Source: Tetrapyrgos nigripes (Eukaryota; Basidiomycota; Agaricomycetes; Agaricales; Campanellaceae). Taken from it: a DNA stretch of 64,000 nucleotides. Positions 1 through 9,620 of the stretch are shown here, piece after piece. The position numbers and the translations under genes are program-made. Location of the stretch: contig JAACJM010000021.1 in NCBI GenBank assembly GCA_013368315.1, positions 62,001 through 126,000 on the forward strand, written 5' to 3'. Every line of letters begins with the position of its first letter. The stretch's first letter is position 1. Below the pieces are notes generated by a model. The model did no database searches. It was not told the DNA's origin and saw only the letters and a program-made list of their open reading frames with translations.

Positions 1-1177
1 TGATGATCCTGAGGTGGAGTTTTCGAGCTGCCTTGGCGCATATACAGAGGGTATCGTGAGGACAATGCTGTCAAGGTCTAGACGGAACATCGGAATGAGA
101 AACCGGCGAAATGATCTAGTGTTGCACTAAACACCCACCGAAGAATGAATGATTGACCCCAGCCATGTTCGTCAAAGTCAAGGTATGCTGTCCTTCTGCC
201 AGGTTTGACGCGAAATATTTGAGAGTCGGCTGCTGTTGCTCGCATGTCATTCCAAATGCTCCACCGCAGCCAGAAACGTCGTCGTAGATTTCAGCAGTAC
301 CGTTGTCGAGAACCACGCTATACAGCCCATGATCGTTTTTCTTGTCTCCGAAAATGTATATGGCAGATCCTGATAACGAGGGAAAAAGAGGCGGTGTAGA
401 AAGGCAATGAGGGAGAAATCGAATCAGAGAATGTGACTAAAAGCTTGCGAAGAAAAGTAGTGAAACGCACCGTTGAAAGAAAACGACAAAGATGCGCCAT
501 CCTCTTGAGTAAACGAGGTTCCTCCACCATTGAAATTGCCGGAGGTATTGTTACCCCATGTCCCAGAATAATGTAAAGCCGGATCATCTTCTTGCAATGT
601 CGTGTTGGAAACTGTCGCTCTGGGAGGCCGTACAGTCAACTTCATACACAAAACAGTGGAACCTGGGCACGTACCCAGCAGGTGCAAGCTGAACGGTGAA
701 CCGCAGAAAATCAAACAGAAAGGCGTTTCCTCCAGCATCTCCGTCTTGAGCTCCGAGATTGCGAAGAGTGAGCTGGTGTGCGCCATAAGTGAGATTGCTT
801 GCTTCGTAAAGGAGATGTGGTGTTGACCCGTTACTTGAAGAGTATGCACTCCTGGTCACAGTAGAGGAGTCCAACTGCACTTCATATGAACCATAATCGG
901 GTCCTGACTGGCCGTACACGAAGACAGCGGGTCCTGAGGATTCTTCATTAGTACCCTCTATACAAGTCACTATCAACAACGCACCGGTGAAATTGAAGCT
1001 GACTGAAGCATTGACTGTCTCTGTCTTGTGAAAAGTACCCATTAACCACGGACTTCCTGCAGCGTTGAATGATGAGCTGGATGGATCTGGCGTTGTCCAT
1101 AATGATTGGTCTGGATAGGATAGTACACTATCGAAATCGTCGACAGACACGTTAAAATTTTGAGCAGAGTTATCCAT
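1..1177 (-). CDS. Surface protein with two beta-sandwich domains, 3' end outside window
   Basis: This is the 5' part of a gene whose 3' end lies beyond the left edge. I read exons 985-1177, 675-933, 471-619, 139-369 and 1-77; all junctions are GT-AG and the frame is kept throughout. The protein has two similar halves. The first runs from SVDDFDSVLSY to GGNAFLFDFLRFTVQLAP and contains YGQSGPDYGSYEVQLD. The second starts at ATVSNTTLQEDD and contains GDKKNDHGLYSVVLD and then FFDLDSIVLTIP. Such tandem sandwich modules, resembling galactose-binding folds, are common in extracellular or membrane-anchored Agaricomycete proteins, which usually carry a Ser-rich stretch and one membrane helix after the second domain; that part would be off the window. 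Many NxS/T sites fit secretion. The chosen ATG at 1177 gives no signal peptide, which is known for this group. Function is not known. Confidence 0.62.
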
Positions 1178-1202
1178 ATCGGTCGAGTTGAGGCCTTATT
1201 CT

Positions 1203-1240
1203 CGTTGTCGTCGTCGTCGTTGTGGTCGTAGTGGTGGTCG
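1203..1240. repeat. GTC/GTG trinucleotide-rich tract
   Basis: Short run of GTC and GTG triplets directly upstream of the surface-protein start, probably in its promoter or 5' UTR. Confidence 0.45.
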
Positions 1241-1249
1241 ACGTTTGAA

Positions 1250-3670
1250 GTGTGGAAATTGTTGAATACTTTGGATCAGTCGCCTATCGGGTCCATGGAC
1301 CACCTCGCGACTGACTGCACTTTCAACTCCGCGAAATTGGTTTATGTATCCTTGATTGTGGCTCTATTTTCGGGATTTACGAGGCTGTTGGGGATAGAGG
1401 ATTACAGTTATGCTTTGGTGGTTTTGTCGTCAGTGGGACGTAGGACGGGTTCTTATCGATTTCCAAGGAGGAACGTGGTTTCAAGGAGCGCTGGCCATGG
1501 GCAATGGTGCGTGGTGAGCTACAACTCACAGTCCTATTCTGATCCAGGTAAATCTGATCCTCAGGTTTCCGACACAGGGACACGGGTGAATGAGTAGGGT
1601 ATGAAGGTGAAGCAGTAGGCTCGGTTGCACGACACCCAGGTCTTCTGCCGCCGGACGAAATGTAGAGATGGTCACCAAATACTCACCCAAGCCTTTGAGA
1701 CCAGTTTCTTCGCCTCATGGTCTTTCTTCCAGGCTCGAGAGTCGACACGCGGAGCCAGTAACTCCTGTGGTGTGTAAACACTACTTTTCTTGGAGTATTC
1801 CATACATTCATACGGCTACAGACTCTGAAGATCTGTAGTTTTGTCGCACCATAAGCACACCCTCTCAGAGCACCCAACTCATATGTTCGGGAAGAACTTC
1901 ATTACCCAGCTACACCAGAGCCCCATGGCCTAGAGCGGCACCCGTCTGGCTAGCGTCTGGCGCAATGTCAAAATTCATATCCGGCTGGTTATTCCACAGG
2001 TGGCAGAAACTTAATCATTGAGGGTGGTGAGGACGGCCCGGAAAGAATGCGAACGACCAGCTGCAGGTTCTCCTAGTGGTATTCTGGGGGACAGGAAGTT
2101 GGCGAATGAATAAGAGCATGACGTGGAGAGTGGATGGCTTGGAAGGGTTTACAAGCTAAAAGGCACCGGTTTCAACCATGCCTGACTTCTCGTGTAGTTC
2201 ATAAATTATTCAGAGGCCACTCTGAGTCGCATGAAACAAGTACAGAGCCAATGAGTGAGCAGGAGTATATTTGAAGAAGTTGAGAACCTGTACCACGGAC
2301 CGTAGATTGAATCAGCGAGAGAGTTTTGCACAAGGGAATTTCTGTTGAGAACGGACGTGAGTGTATACTGAATAAAAAATTCCAATGAAGCGCCTACTGT
2401 GCGCAAAAAATTGCGACCCACATATATACATACCAGAGGCTTCCACAAGGTCTCCGGCGAGATTTCAGGGGTCATTTCTTCGAACTTGAAGAGATGTGGA
2501 GACTAGTGGCTGGCAAAATCTCGGGCCTCCGGGCTGGGACAGGCCACGAACGGCTGCCTGCCCGTCATACACGCATGCATTGCATCATCAAGGAACGATT
2601 TGTGAAGCCTGCGAGTTGAGCACAGGACTCTGACCGAAGACGCATAGTTCCGAGCCATCACCCTAGTACATTCTGGAAATTATAAAAATAAGAAGCTGCT
2701 TCATCATGACCTTTCTCCGAGTCGGAGGTTTGCGTGGAAGCGCTTTCATTAATGCATCAAGATTTACCGTACCCAAATGTCCTCCAAACTGGAGTTCTGG
2801 ATCTAAAAAGTTGTCTTAAACCCGAGAAATGAGGTCAGTGAACCTGTTGGGATTGAGGGAATAATTGCTCTACTTACTAGCGACGCTATGCATATTTACA
2901 GAGTAAGGCCGGAGCCCTCTGTTAGCTTCATCGCACTGACTCAGCTGCTGTTATTTCGAACTACTGACACTATGTGATCTCCGAGAATAGATCATGATAA
3001 AGAAAGGCGCCTCAGAAATTATAGTGCCACCCAGAGCCCCCCATGACAGATGCCGTTATCGGTGCGAAGGAGGTCCTGTTTCTTGCGCGTCTGTGGAAAT
3101 GGCTTGAATGAGACTCGGATGTGAGACCGCTACCAGAGTCACTTGTTTCAAAAGCTTCAATGAAGACGACGCCTCTCACTGTCATCATTTGGCGCCAGAT
3201 TCAGACGACGTCTGTTAATTCTGTGAGCGAATAAGGAGCAAACGCGACGATCCCGTTTGCTGCAAGTGGTAGTGTTCAAGAAGGACTCACTGTTCAGTGG
3301 CGGTGCAGTCGGCAGTCAGATGACCGCGTGAATTTCAAAAAGTTGATCGGGTCCTTCAATCTTCTTTCGTCGCCTCCGTACTTGTCGAGTAATACTTTTA
3401 TGATCATGACTCAACAAGTAATTACCGACAAAATTCCAAAGGACCAGATAGGCGGTATTCCAGTCTTGCCTTTTTTTGCAGATGCATTTTCCTTCTGAGC
3501 AAGTACTCCGCTGCTTAAACTTGCTCTTCGTCCAAGCGAAGTGAAGCCGAGGCTTCAACGTCGGACCGCTAACTTCTTGCGAACGGAGATTATTGTACGT
3601 AGTCACTTGCTTGAGCTGTACTCAGAAATTCTCCACGTACTTAAAGCCACTCAGATGGATTTTTTACGAC
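1250..3670. other. No convincing gene in 2.4 kb
   Basis: Short ORFs on both strands (for example 1250-1597 and 3316-3606) have no recognisable domain, no plausible intron-joined extension and no resemblance to known families. The stretch probably holds promoter sequence for the surface protein and decayed DNA. Confidence 0.5.
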
Positions 3671-3678
3671 AGAACGAC

Positions 3679-3742
3679 TTAACTTCCAGCTACTTTAACT
3701 TCCAACTACTTTAACTTCCAACTACTTTAACTTCCAACTACT
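3679..3742. repeat. Four tandem copies of a 16-bp unit
   Basis: The unit ttaacttccaactact occurs four times head to tail; only the first copy differs, by one base. It ends 33 bp before the methyltransferase ATG, so it lies in the 5' UTR or core promoter. Confidence 0.85.
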
Positions 3743-3775
3743 TAACTTAACTACCCTCCAAGTCCACTAGTTGAC

Positions 3776-4954
3776 ATGAACGGTCATAACCAGGTGGAAG
3801 ACTTGCACGAAGAGTCTGGCGTCGGTGATGTGGACGAGGAGGATATTCCCAGCTACTTTATTGAACGGGACGGCCGTCTTTATCATGCAGATCCCAGGTC
3901 ACCGTATCCACTTCCCTGCGATGGGCGGGAAATTCAAGTACGGTATCAGTCTCTGTATTCATCTATTCAGGTCTAAACTTGTTGATTGCAGAGGCTGGAC
4001 ACTCAACACAGTCTACTGCGAGAGATTAACGGTCATAATTATATATTTCCCGATATCGTTCAAGGGGTCCTTGCCCCTGATGTAGAAGGCAAAATTGTGG
4101 TGGACTTCGCTCATGGTACTGGGAGATGGTGAGTGTGCAGATTTGATCTCTCAGCTTGTGACAAACCGAGTTTCTTCACAGGACGATGGAGATGGGGGAA
4201 GAATTTCCTCATGTTCAATTCTACGGTCTCGAGATAGGTAGGTCTTGACGCAATCGATCCAGGAGCAGAAGCGCTAACCCTTTCCAAACAGTCCCTATCA
4301 CAAATAGGGATCATCTGGACAATGTACAGTTCGAGCTGGATTCTGAAATTAGTCAAGGTACCCGTTTCGAGAACGCATCGATAACCATGGTCCACGCTCG
4401 GACTACTTATATGACGGTAATCTTGATGTTTTCTCATCTTACGAGGAACGAGCCACTAATCATATACGTAGGTTCGCAATTACTATCAATCAATCATCAT
4501 TGAAGCTGCTCGAATTTTACGACGAAGAGGGCTATTCCTAGCAGGAGAATGGGCAGTCTATCCCACCTTCGTCGAAAACGCTCCCCACCCCGATCCAGCG
4601 CAAATGGCTCTCGTACAGTACTTCACCATCTTAACAAATTGTCTTACCACCCGCGGAATTACTCCCGTGGCGCACAATCTCGCGGGTCTAGTGGCGAGCT
4701 CCAACTTGTTCGCCGTTCACCATAGGGACACGTGGGTACCAATTGGACCTTGGGACCCCGCTAGACAAACTTTTGGTAACAGGATGAGAACTATTCTTCG
4801 GAGGTTCATGAGTTCCACAAAGCCGTTATTGTTGCAGGCTTCTGGAATGACGTCGGAGCAGATTGATCAGCTATTTGCGGTTTGCAACACGGAAATGGTT
4901 TCGACGCCGGGATTAGCGTTGATTTTCCATTCAATTTGTGCGGAGAGATTGTGA
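3776..4954 (+). CDS. SAM-dependent methyltransferase, 320 aa
   Basis: Five exons, 3776-3937, 3992-4128, 4182-4237, 4292-4416 and 4472-4954, join into one 963-nt frame with GT-AG introns of 53-55 nt. The SAM-binding motif I is KIVVDFAHGTGRW, followed by the acidic motif II region VQFYGLEI. ITMVHARTTYMT resembles the post-motif segment, and a helical stretch ends at RRGLFLAGEW. This layout matches the class I methyltransferases abundant in Agaricomycetes (LaeA-like, Methyltransf_25 type), often tied to secondary metabolism. The N-terminal DIPSYFIERDGRLYH, followed by a YPLPCDGREIQ-like segment, is also typical of them. The substrate cannot be inferred, and no biosynthetic core enzyme is nearby. 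Four 16-bp repeats sit immediately upstream. Confidence 0.85.
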
Positions 4955-5000
4955 TCGTGCCTTGGTGTTCATTAATTATCGGAATGTTTGCCTAGCCTAT

Positions 5001-5188
5001 TTATGATCTCGCCATCTGTCCTTTCAGCCATCACGTTCTTTCCCGGTATTTAGTAGATATGTAGTGCCTACCCTTACTTTATGGGCTCCTTATTTTATGA
5101 TCTTGCCACCTGTCCTTTCAACATAGCTCACGTTCTTTCCCCGTATTTAGTGGTTATGTATTGCTTACACTTACATTATGGGCTCCTT
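5001..5188. repeat. Two tandem copies of a 94-bp unit in the methyltransferase 3' flank
   Basis: The segment starting ttatgatctcgcc at 5001 recurs from 5095 as ttatgatcttgcc. Both copies contain the cctgtcctttca-like block, the gttctttcc-like block, gtatttagt and atgggctcctta. This is a local tandem duplication, already diverged. Confidence 0.75.
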
Positions 5189-5199
5189 AATATAATCTA

Positions 5200-6200
5200 T
5201 TATTTATCTTGCCCGTGAAAGCCCTGGACCTAAGGAGAACAAAGACCGGACAAAGGATGAAGGTTTTGTGCGGTCATATCAATGGCAACTAGCTATGTAA
5301 GTACAGCAGAGATATTTAAAACCTCGCGCGGGAAAAAGTAGCTACCCTTCGTCTTCCCCTGGGTTAATGACGAAACACAGAGGGAAAGAGGCGAGCCATT
5401 CCCGAAAGCCCTACAGACAAGAATACGGCCCCCTGCAGTTCAGCCAGGTTCAGCTGTGCCAGATTGTTTTTGTCGGCCGCAGAACTCGGATTTGGAGACG
5501 GAAAGACGCGGGTTCGGATATCCGGCCCGTTTAGCTCACCGACATGTGAAACAGAGGCTAGCGACGAGACGACGCAGACGGTGTGCTGGACAAGGTGAGG
5601 ATAGCGAACTGGAGAAACTAGGAGAGGAAATGGAAAGGAGGGTGTCGAAGCTTGGGGGCGTGTCGAGCGCGCAGATACGACGGAGAAGGATTGGGGGACT
5701 GGCAGAGTTTTTGTTGAGCTGCTGAGCACTGGGCTGTAGTCACAAAAGCGCTGGGAGACGTCAAGAGGAAGAGCAGGGACTGCTGAAGGAGTTCCAAGAC
5801 CTCCCAGACTAGAGGTGCCTCGACGACGCTGGATGGAGGATCTTAAACGTGGCTCACTGTTAGAAAACGATCTTGAAAAAAAAGACGCGTCAAAACACGA
5901 TCATGCGAATTTTTCGTGAGCTGACCAGCTGAGATCTTGATCCTATTCCGAGGTCCATGGACCTTCTACATTCAGGATCTCGGTCCCGTCTAGAGCTATG
6001 CTATAGAATCAGATTTCGCGGTGTTAGTAACGTGAGATTGACGGGGACTTCCCTGTGAGGTTAGATACATATGTATGTTATTTATTGTGAGATTCGCGCG
6101 AAGCGCGAAAGTACCATATTGCTCGGAGCAGCAGGGGTAGGAGCAGGTGACGGGTCATTGGTCATTTCCGAGGGCAGCTATACATCCCAAATACGCCCAG
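5200..6200. other. No supported gene; one perfect short palindrome
   Basis: The ORFs at 5364-5729 (minus) and 5456-5725 (plus) overlap in opposite strands and neither has a recognisable domain. A small hairpin, 7-bp arms TTCGCGC/GCGCGAA around GAA, lies at 6093-6109. Confidence 0.45.
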
Positions 6201-6202
6201 TG

Positions 6203-6547
6203 TCAGCAACATGAGTCTCTAAGAGTTGTGAATTGACGACGCACTTTAGGCCATTCCACTGGTTCACCTGCATTTCGACGCTCCCATGCCTCATTCAATA
6301 ATGAAGTATATGCGGTCCACTCCTTCCTTTCTGGGGTATCTGGGGGGAAGGCATCGTTGACGCGGTCTGTCAAATCAGCAAGGTTGAAGGAGTTGTCTGA
6401 GCGGATAAAGTCTTCGCAGTGCTTGAGAAGCGCTTGTTGGGCCATTTGCAATGGCTCTGGCATTGCTGGCAACTCGACCGACGTTACAATTTTCGCCGTC
6501 AAAAATATTTGTTTCCAATTCGGGTCTTCCGCCACCATGCGCATCAT
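6203..6547 (-). CDS. Possible small hypothetical protein, 114 aa
   Basis: A single open frame starting with two Met codons, with an in-frame TAA two codons upstream, so the start is fixed. The product is hydrophilic and mostly helical in character, with Trp, Glu and Arg spread as in real proteins (for example NAGEPVEWPKVRR). It has no signal peptide, membrane helix or motif I recognise. It could be one exon of a larger gene, a remnant, or chance. Its neighbours, a methyltransferase and an acetyltransferase, give no clue. Confidence 0.35.
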   Translation of the reverse strand: MMRMVAEDPNWKQIFLTAKIVTSVELPAMPEPLQMAQQALLKHCEDFIRSDNSFNLADLTDRVNDAFPPDTPERKEWTAYTSLLNEAWERRNAGEPVEWPKVRRQFTTLRDSCC

Positions 6548-6976
6548 GAATTAATTGACCAGCGGCGTCGGGAATCCTCTCAGGAATAAATCCAAAATAA
6601 ATCACAATATCTCACTGAGCATTCTGACCCCTGCTTGTGAGTAACATATATAACGTGTATACATAACGTGTGAGATATTATCATGTTACTAACATTTCAA
6701 TATCTAGCACAGCTCTAGTCCCGTCTTTCCAGGTCCGACAAACGAAAGAAAAGATAATTACTTGTAAGGCGCAATAAGGAGAGATATAGTAGAAGACAAG
6801 GCCAACGATGAGTATTTAGTAATGAACGTCAGTCCAAAGGAGTGTGACCGACATGCAGCTTGGCAAGTCGCAAAATTCCTTGAAAATTCCGCATTTAGCA
6901 ACAGAAATCAAACCTGGGGATTCCACTATAACATAACCAGAGCAAACAGATTAAAAAGTAGTCAGCTTGCCGTCTT

Positions 6977-8609
6977 TCAGAATCGTAACCCTGAGACGTC
7001 CTCGAGCTCTTGTTGAAGTCGACAACCGAGGAAACCACAAAAAACGGCCTGGGCCCTGGGTTGCGAAAAAAGTCGAAAGAAAGACTCACATTAACCATAC
7101 AATAAACCTCTACGCCATCTGCTTTTCTAGACACACTGGCGGTCTCGACATCTTTTTCGTCGCTCGCTTCCCTGCTAGCACTAGAACCCGCTGACTTCCG
7201 AGTTGTTTTCACCTTTAAACCAGTTTCATTAACTTTGCCGGCTCCGAGGATGGTGGGTGGTTGATCGGGTTCGACCTATTGATGTGTATTATTAAGGTGA
7301 AGGAGGTGGACAGTCGGAGCGCGTTACAGGACGTACGCGAGAAAAGAGACGAGAGGAAGTCAAATTCTCACCTCAAACCCTAGATGTGTATACCGGTCTC
7401 TCGACCTTTCCGTCATAGCTTCCAATATAAATGGTGCTAGGTTCGTATTCTGAGCGTGTTTGTAGGCTTCTCGTATGAGCCCAGATAGTACACCTGGATA
7501 TTTATATGATAAGCATATACAAAGGTTGATAGTCGGTCAGTCAGAAGCCCGTATTTCGAGAGAGAACCAATCGCAAGAGAGGGAGAGACAACCGTACTCA
7601 CCCTGACCCTCAAACTCCTTCACAGTCATCACTATGTTGAGATACCAGCAATCATGCGGTTTCAAAGCCTTAGCCTTCTTTCCCTTTCCGTTCCCCTCGG
7701 CGTAAGCGTTGTCCTTATCCTTCTTGGCATGAGATTCAAAGGCGGCTGCGTGCGTTCTCTCGCTGAGACCGCTGTATTCGATAGCGGTACGCTACATAGG
7801 ACAGACAGACAGAAAGAAAAAACAAAAACAAAAACCAGCTCGTTAGTTAGAAAAATGAAAAGAAAGATTTTGAAGAAAAGAGGCGAAAACGAATTCGAAG
7901 ACGTAATGCTGACTGCCAGTGAGACTGAGATGGGCGTCCTCATAATGGACTATTCACCTTAAACCCGGTCAAACCCCATCCCTTCAAATATCTCCAAGCT
8001 CCACAGCGCAACATCAGAGGAAGGTTGTGGACAGGTAATCTCTTGTGTGGAGGCCACCAGCAAGCTACGCCTACGATAGTTTCTCCGTTTTTCAACTTTG
8101 TCCTTTCGTCCGACTCCAAGTTTATTCTTTTGTCCCCCCCCTGCTCCGGCGAGGGTCGGAGTTCTCTGTCCTTGCACTTGGTGCCAGCGATGGTGTCCGG
8201 GGTAGTGGTGGTAGCGACGACGACCCTTCCACCCTTCAACAAAGCGGCCTTCATAATCATCCTGAAGAAAAAGTAGATTTTCATTCCGTTGGGGGATTCG
8301 CGTGTTGTTGGGTACTGCGGTACACGTTAGATGCACGTCATAAAAATGGAAACAAGCGACACACACAGCTTCACAATCCCCATAGTACGCGACCGACCTA
8401 TCGTCCAAAAAGGCTTTCGAAAGTACCCAAGCCGCGACGTCCAAGTCATCTAGCCCAATTTCTTGAGTGTTGCAGTTTAACGTAGCGCTAGCATCGCCTT
8501 TTTTGTTTGAGGTACTTGATGTTGTTTTGGATTCCAGTGTAGGATGAGCGGCGTTGGTGGTGGTGGTGGCTGTGTTACTTTCAAGGCCTGTTGGGGGAGA
8601 AGAAGACAT
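6977..8609 (-). CDS. GNAT-family N-acetyltransferase, about 356 aa
   Basis: I read exons 8365-8609, 7958-8261, 7602-7791, 7372-7493, 7090-7275 and a tentative last exon 6977-7000. Phases agree at every junction. The protein starts with a Ser/Thr-rich stretch, then GLDDLDVAAWVLSKAF (first helix of the fold), then LLKGGRVVVA, IVGVACWWPPHKR, YLKGWGLTGFK, CWYLNIVMTVKEFEGQGV (strand 4 leading into the acetyl-CoA loop Q-x-G-V) and LAPFILEAMTERSRDRYTHLGFE, ending near EVYCMVN. This is the standard order of the fungal GNAT group acting on unknown small molecules or proteins with acetyl-CoA. A Lys-rich insertion (DKDNAYAEGNGKGKKAK) precedes strand 4. The first donor (GTGTGT) and the last exon are the least certain points. 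Confidence 0.75.
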
Positions 8610-9072
8610 GATTAAGGGGTTAGAGGGACTTTTAAGGGGTCAAACCCGCCATTTGCTGTGGCTATGCTGAAAGCGTCCTTTTTCATTCCGATCCCCGCTT
8701 CGGCAATTGCCCTATTGTAGGACGTTCATCACAGCCCCTATTTTTGGCCTGGTTATTGCCACGCGCAAGTGCGGGCACATTTCTTCATATGAGTACACTG
8801 ACCGTGCACACCTGTTCTTCAAAACATCTGCAACAAAGACGATTACTATTAATGCTCAGGCTTTCTGTGATCACTCCCTCAGTTTCCTGTCAAACCAGCG
8901 AGCGCGTTCTGTATTTACTATTTGTGCAAGTAATGTGCTAGAGTTTATTATGTTGTGGATGAAGGGCTGCACTTCTCTGCGCGAGGAGGAGATGGAGGTT
9001 ATCGAGTGGTTTTGGAAGACTGGAAGCATGACACGTTTCTTGAGATGCATAAACACCAATCTACTTTCTATT

Positions 9073-9145
9073 GGTTCGATGGTGTAGTTGGTTATCACAT
9101 CTGTCTAACATAATAATGAGCACAGAAGGTCCCCGGGTCGAACCA
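9073..9145 (+). pseudogene. tRNA-Val(AAC) remnant with a short intron and no T arm
   Basis: The 5' acceptor strand GGTTCGA pairs perfectly with TCGAACC at 9138-9144. Between them are a normal D arm (TGGTGTAGTTGGTTATCAC), an anticodon stem TCTGT/ACAGA with AAC in the loop, and a 10-nt insert taataatgag after position 37, where tRNA introns sit. After AGGT only CCCCGGG separates the variable region from the acceptor strand, so the T stem-loop is missing. The gap fits deletion between two CCCCGG repeats of an intact tRNA. It is very probably non-functional; the internal B box is gone with the T arm. Confidence 0.75.
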
Positions 9146-9225
9146 TGGGGGGGAGTTGGGGTATATGTGGTTTTGCCTAGGGAAAGTAGGCTCAGCGAAA
9201 CTATGTCGAAGTTGTATTTTGCTTC

Positions 9226-9238
9226 CGCTGTCTACTTT
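9226..9238. repeat. Target-site duplication of the LINE, left copy
   Basis: The 13-mer cgctgtctacttt is identical to 15456-15468 on the other side of the element. Confidence 0.85.
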
Positions 9239-9620
9239 TTTATTTATTTTTATTTTAATCGATTTATTGTGCTACAGGTGACGAGCCTATGGTGCACATT
9301 ATACAGGTGTAACTACGTTCTATGCTATCCCCTGGGTTCCAGCATGCCCTACAGACGGATGTACATCCCCCTGCAGTCCGGTCTGGTCTCCTTCACCAAG
9401 CCGTTTCGCTGGCCGCCCATTTGGGGAGCTTGGCTGTATGTGTCTAGTGTTGGGAGTTGTGGTTTTCTGCCAAGAAATCTGAGGTCCACCATCATGAGAT
9501 AGGGGCCTGGACAGAGGGGGGGGAGCTTGTGGGAAGAGTGGTAGAAGGGTTAGGGTATAGTGGTCTTCTCTGTTACACTCTGATAGATGGTTCTCTGGGT
9601 GTCGTCATCTGATGATGCAG

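Noticed and set aside
5364..5729. 121-aa minus-strand ORF overlapping an 89-aa plus-strand ORF
   Set aside because: No domain, no exon-joining support, and both strands are open, which fits chance in GC-richer DNA.
8025..8485. Plus-strand ORFs of 83 and 146 codons
   Set aside because: Antisense to the well-supported GNAT exons.
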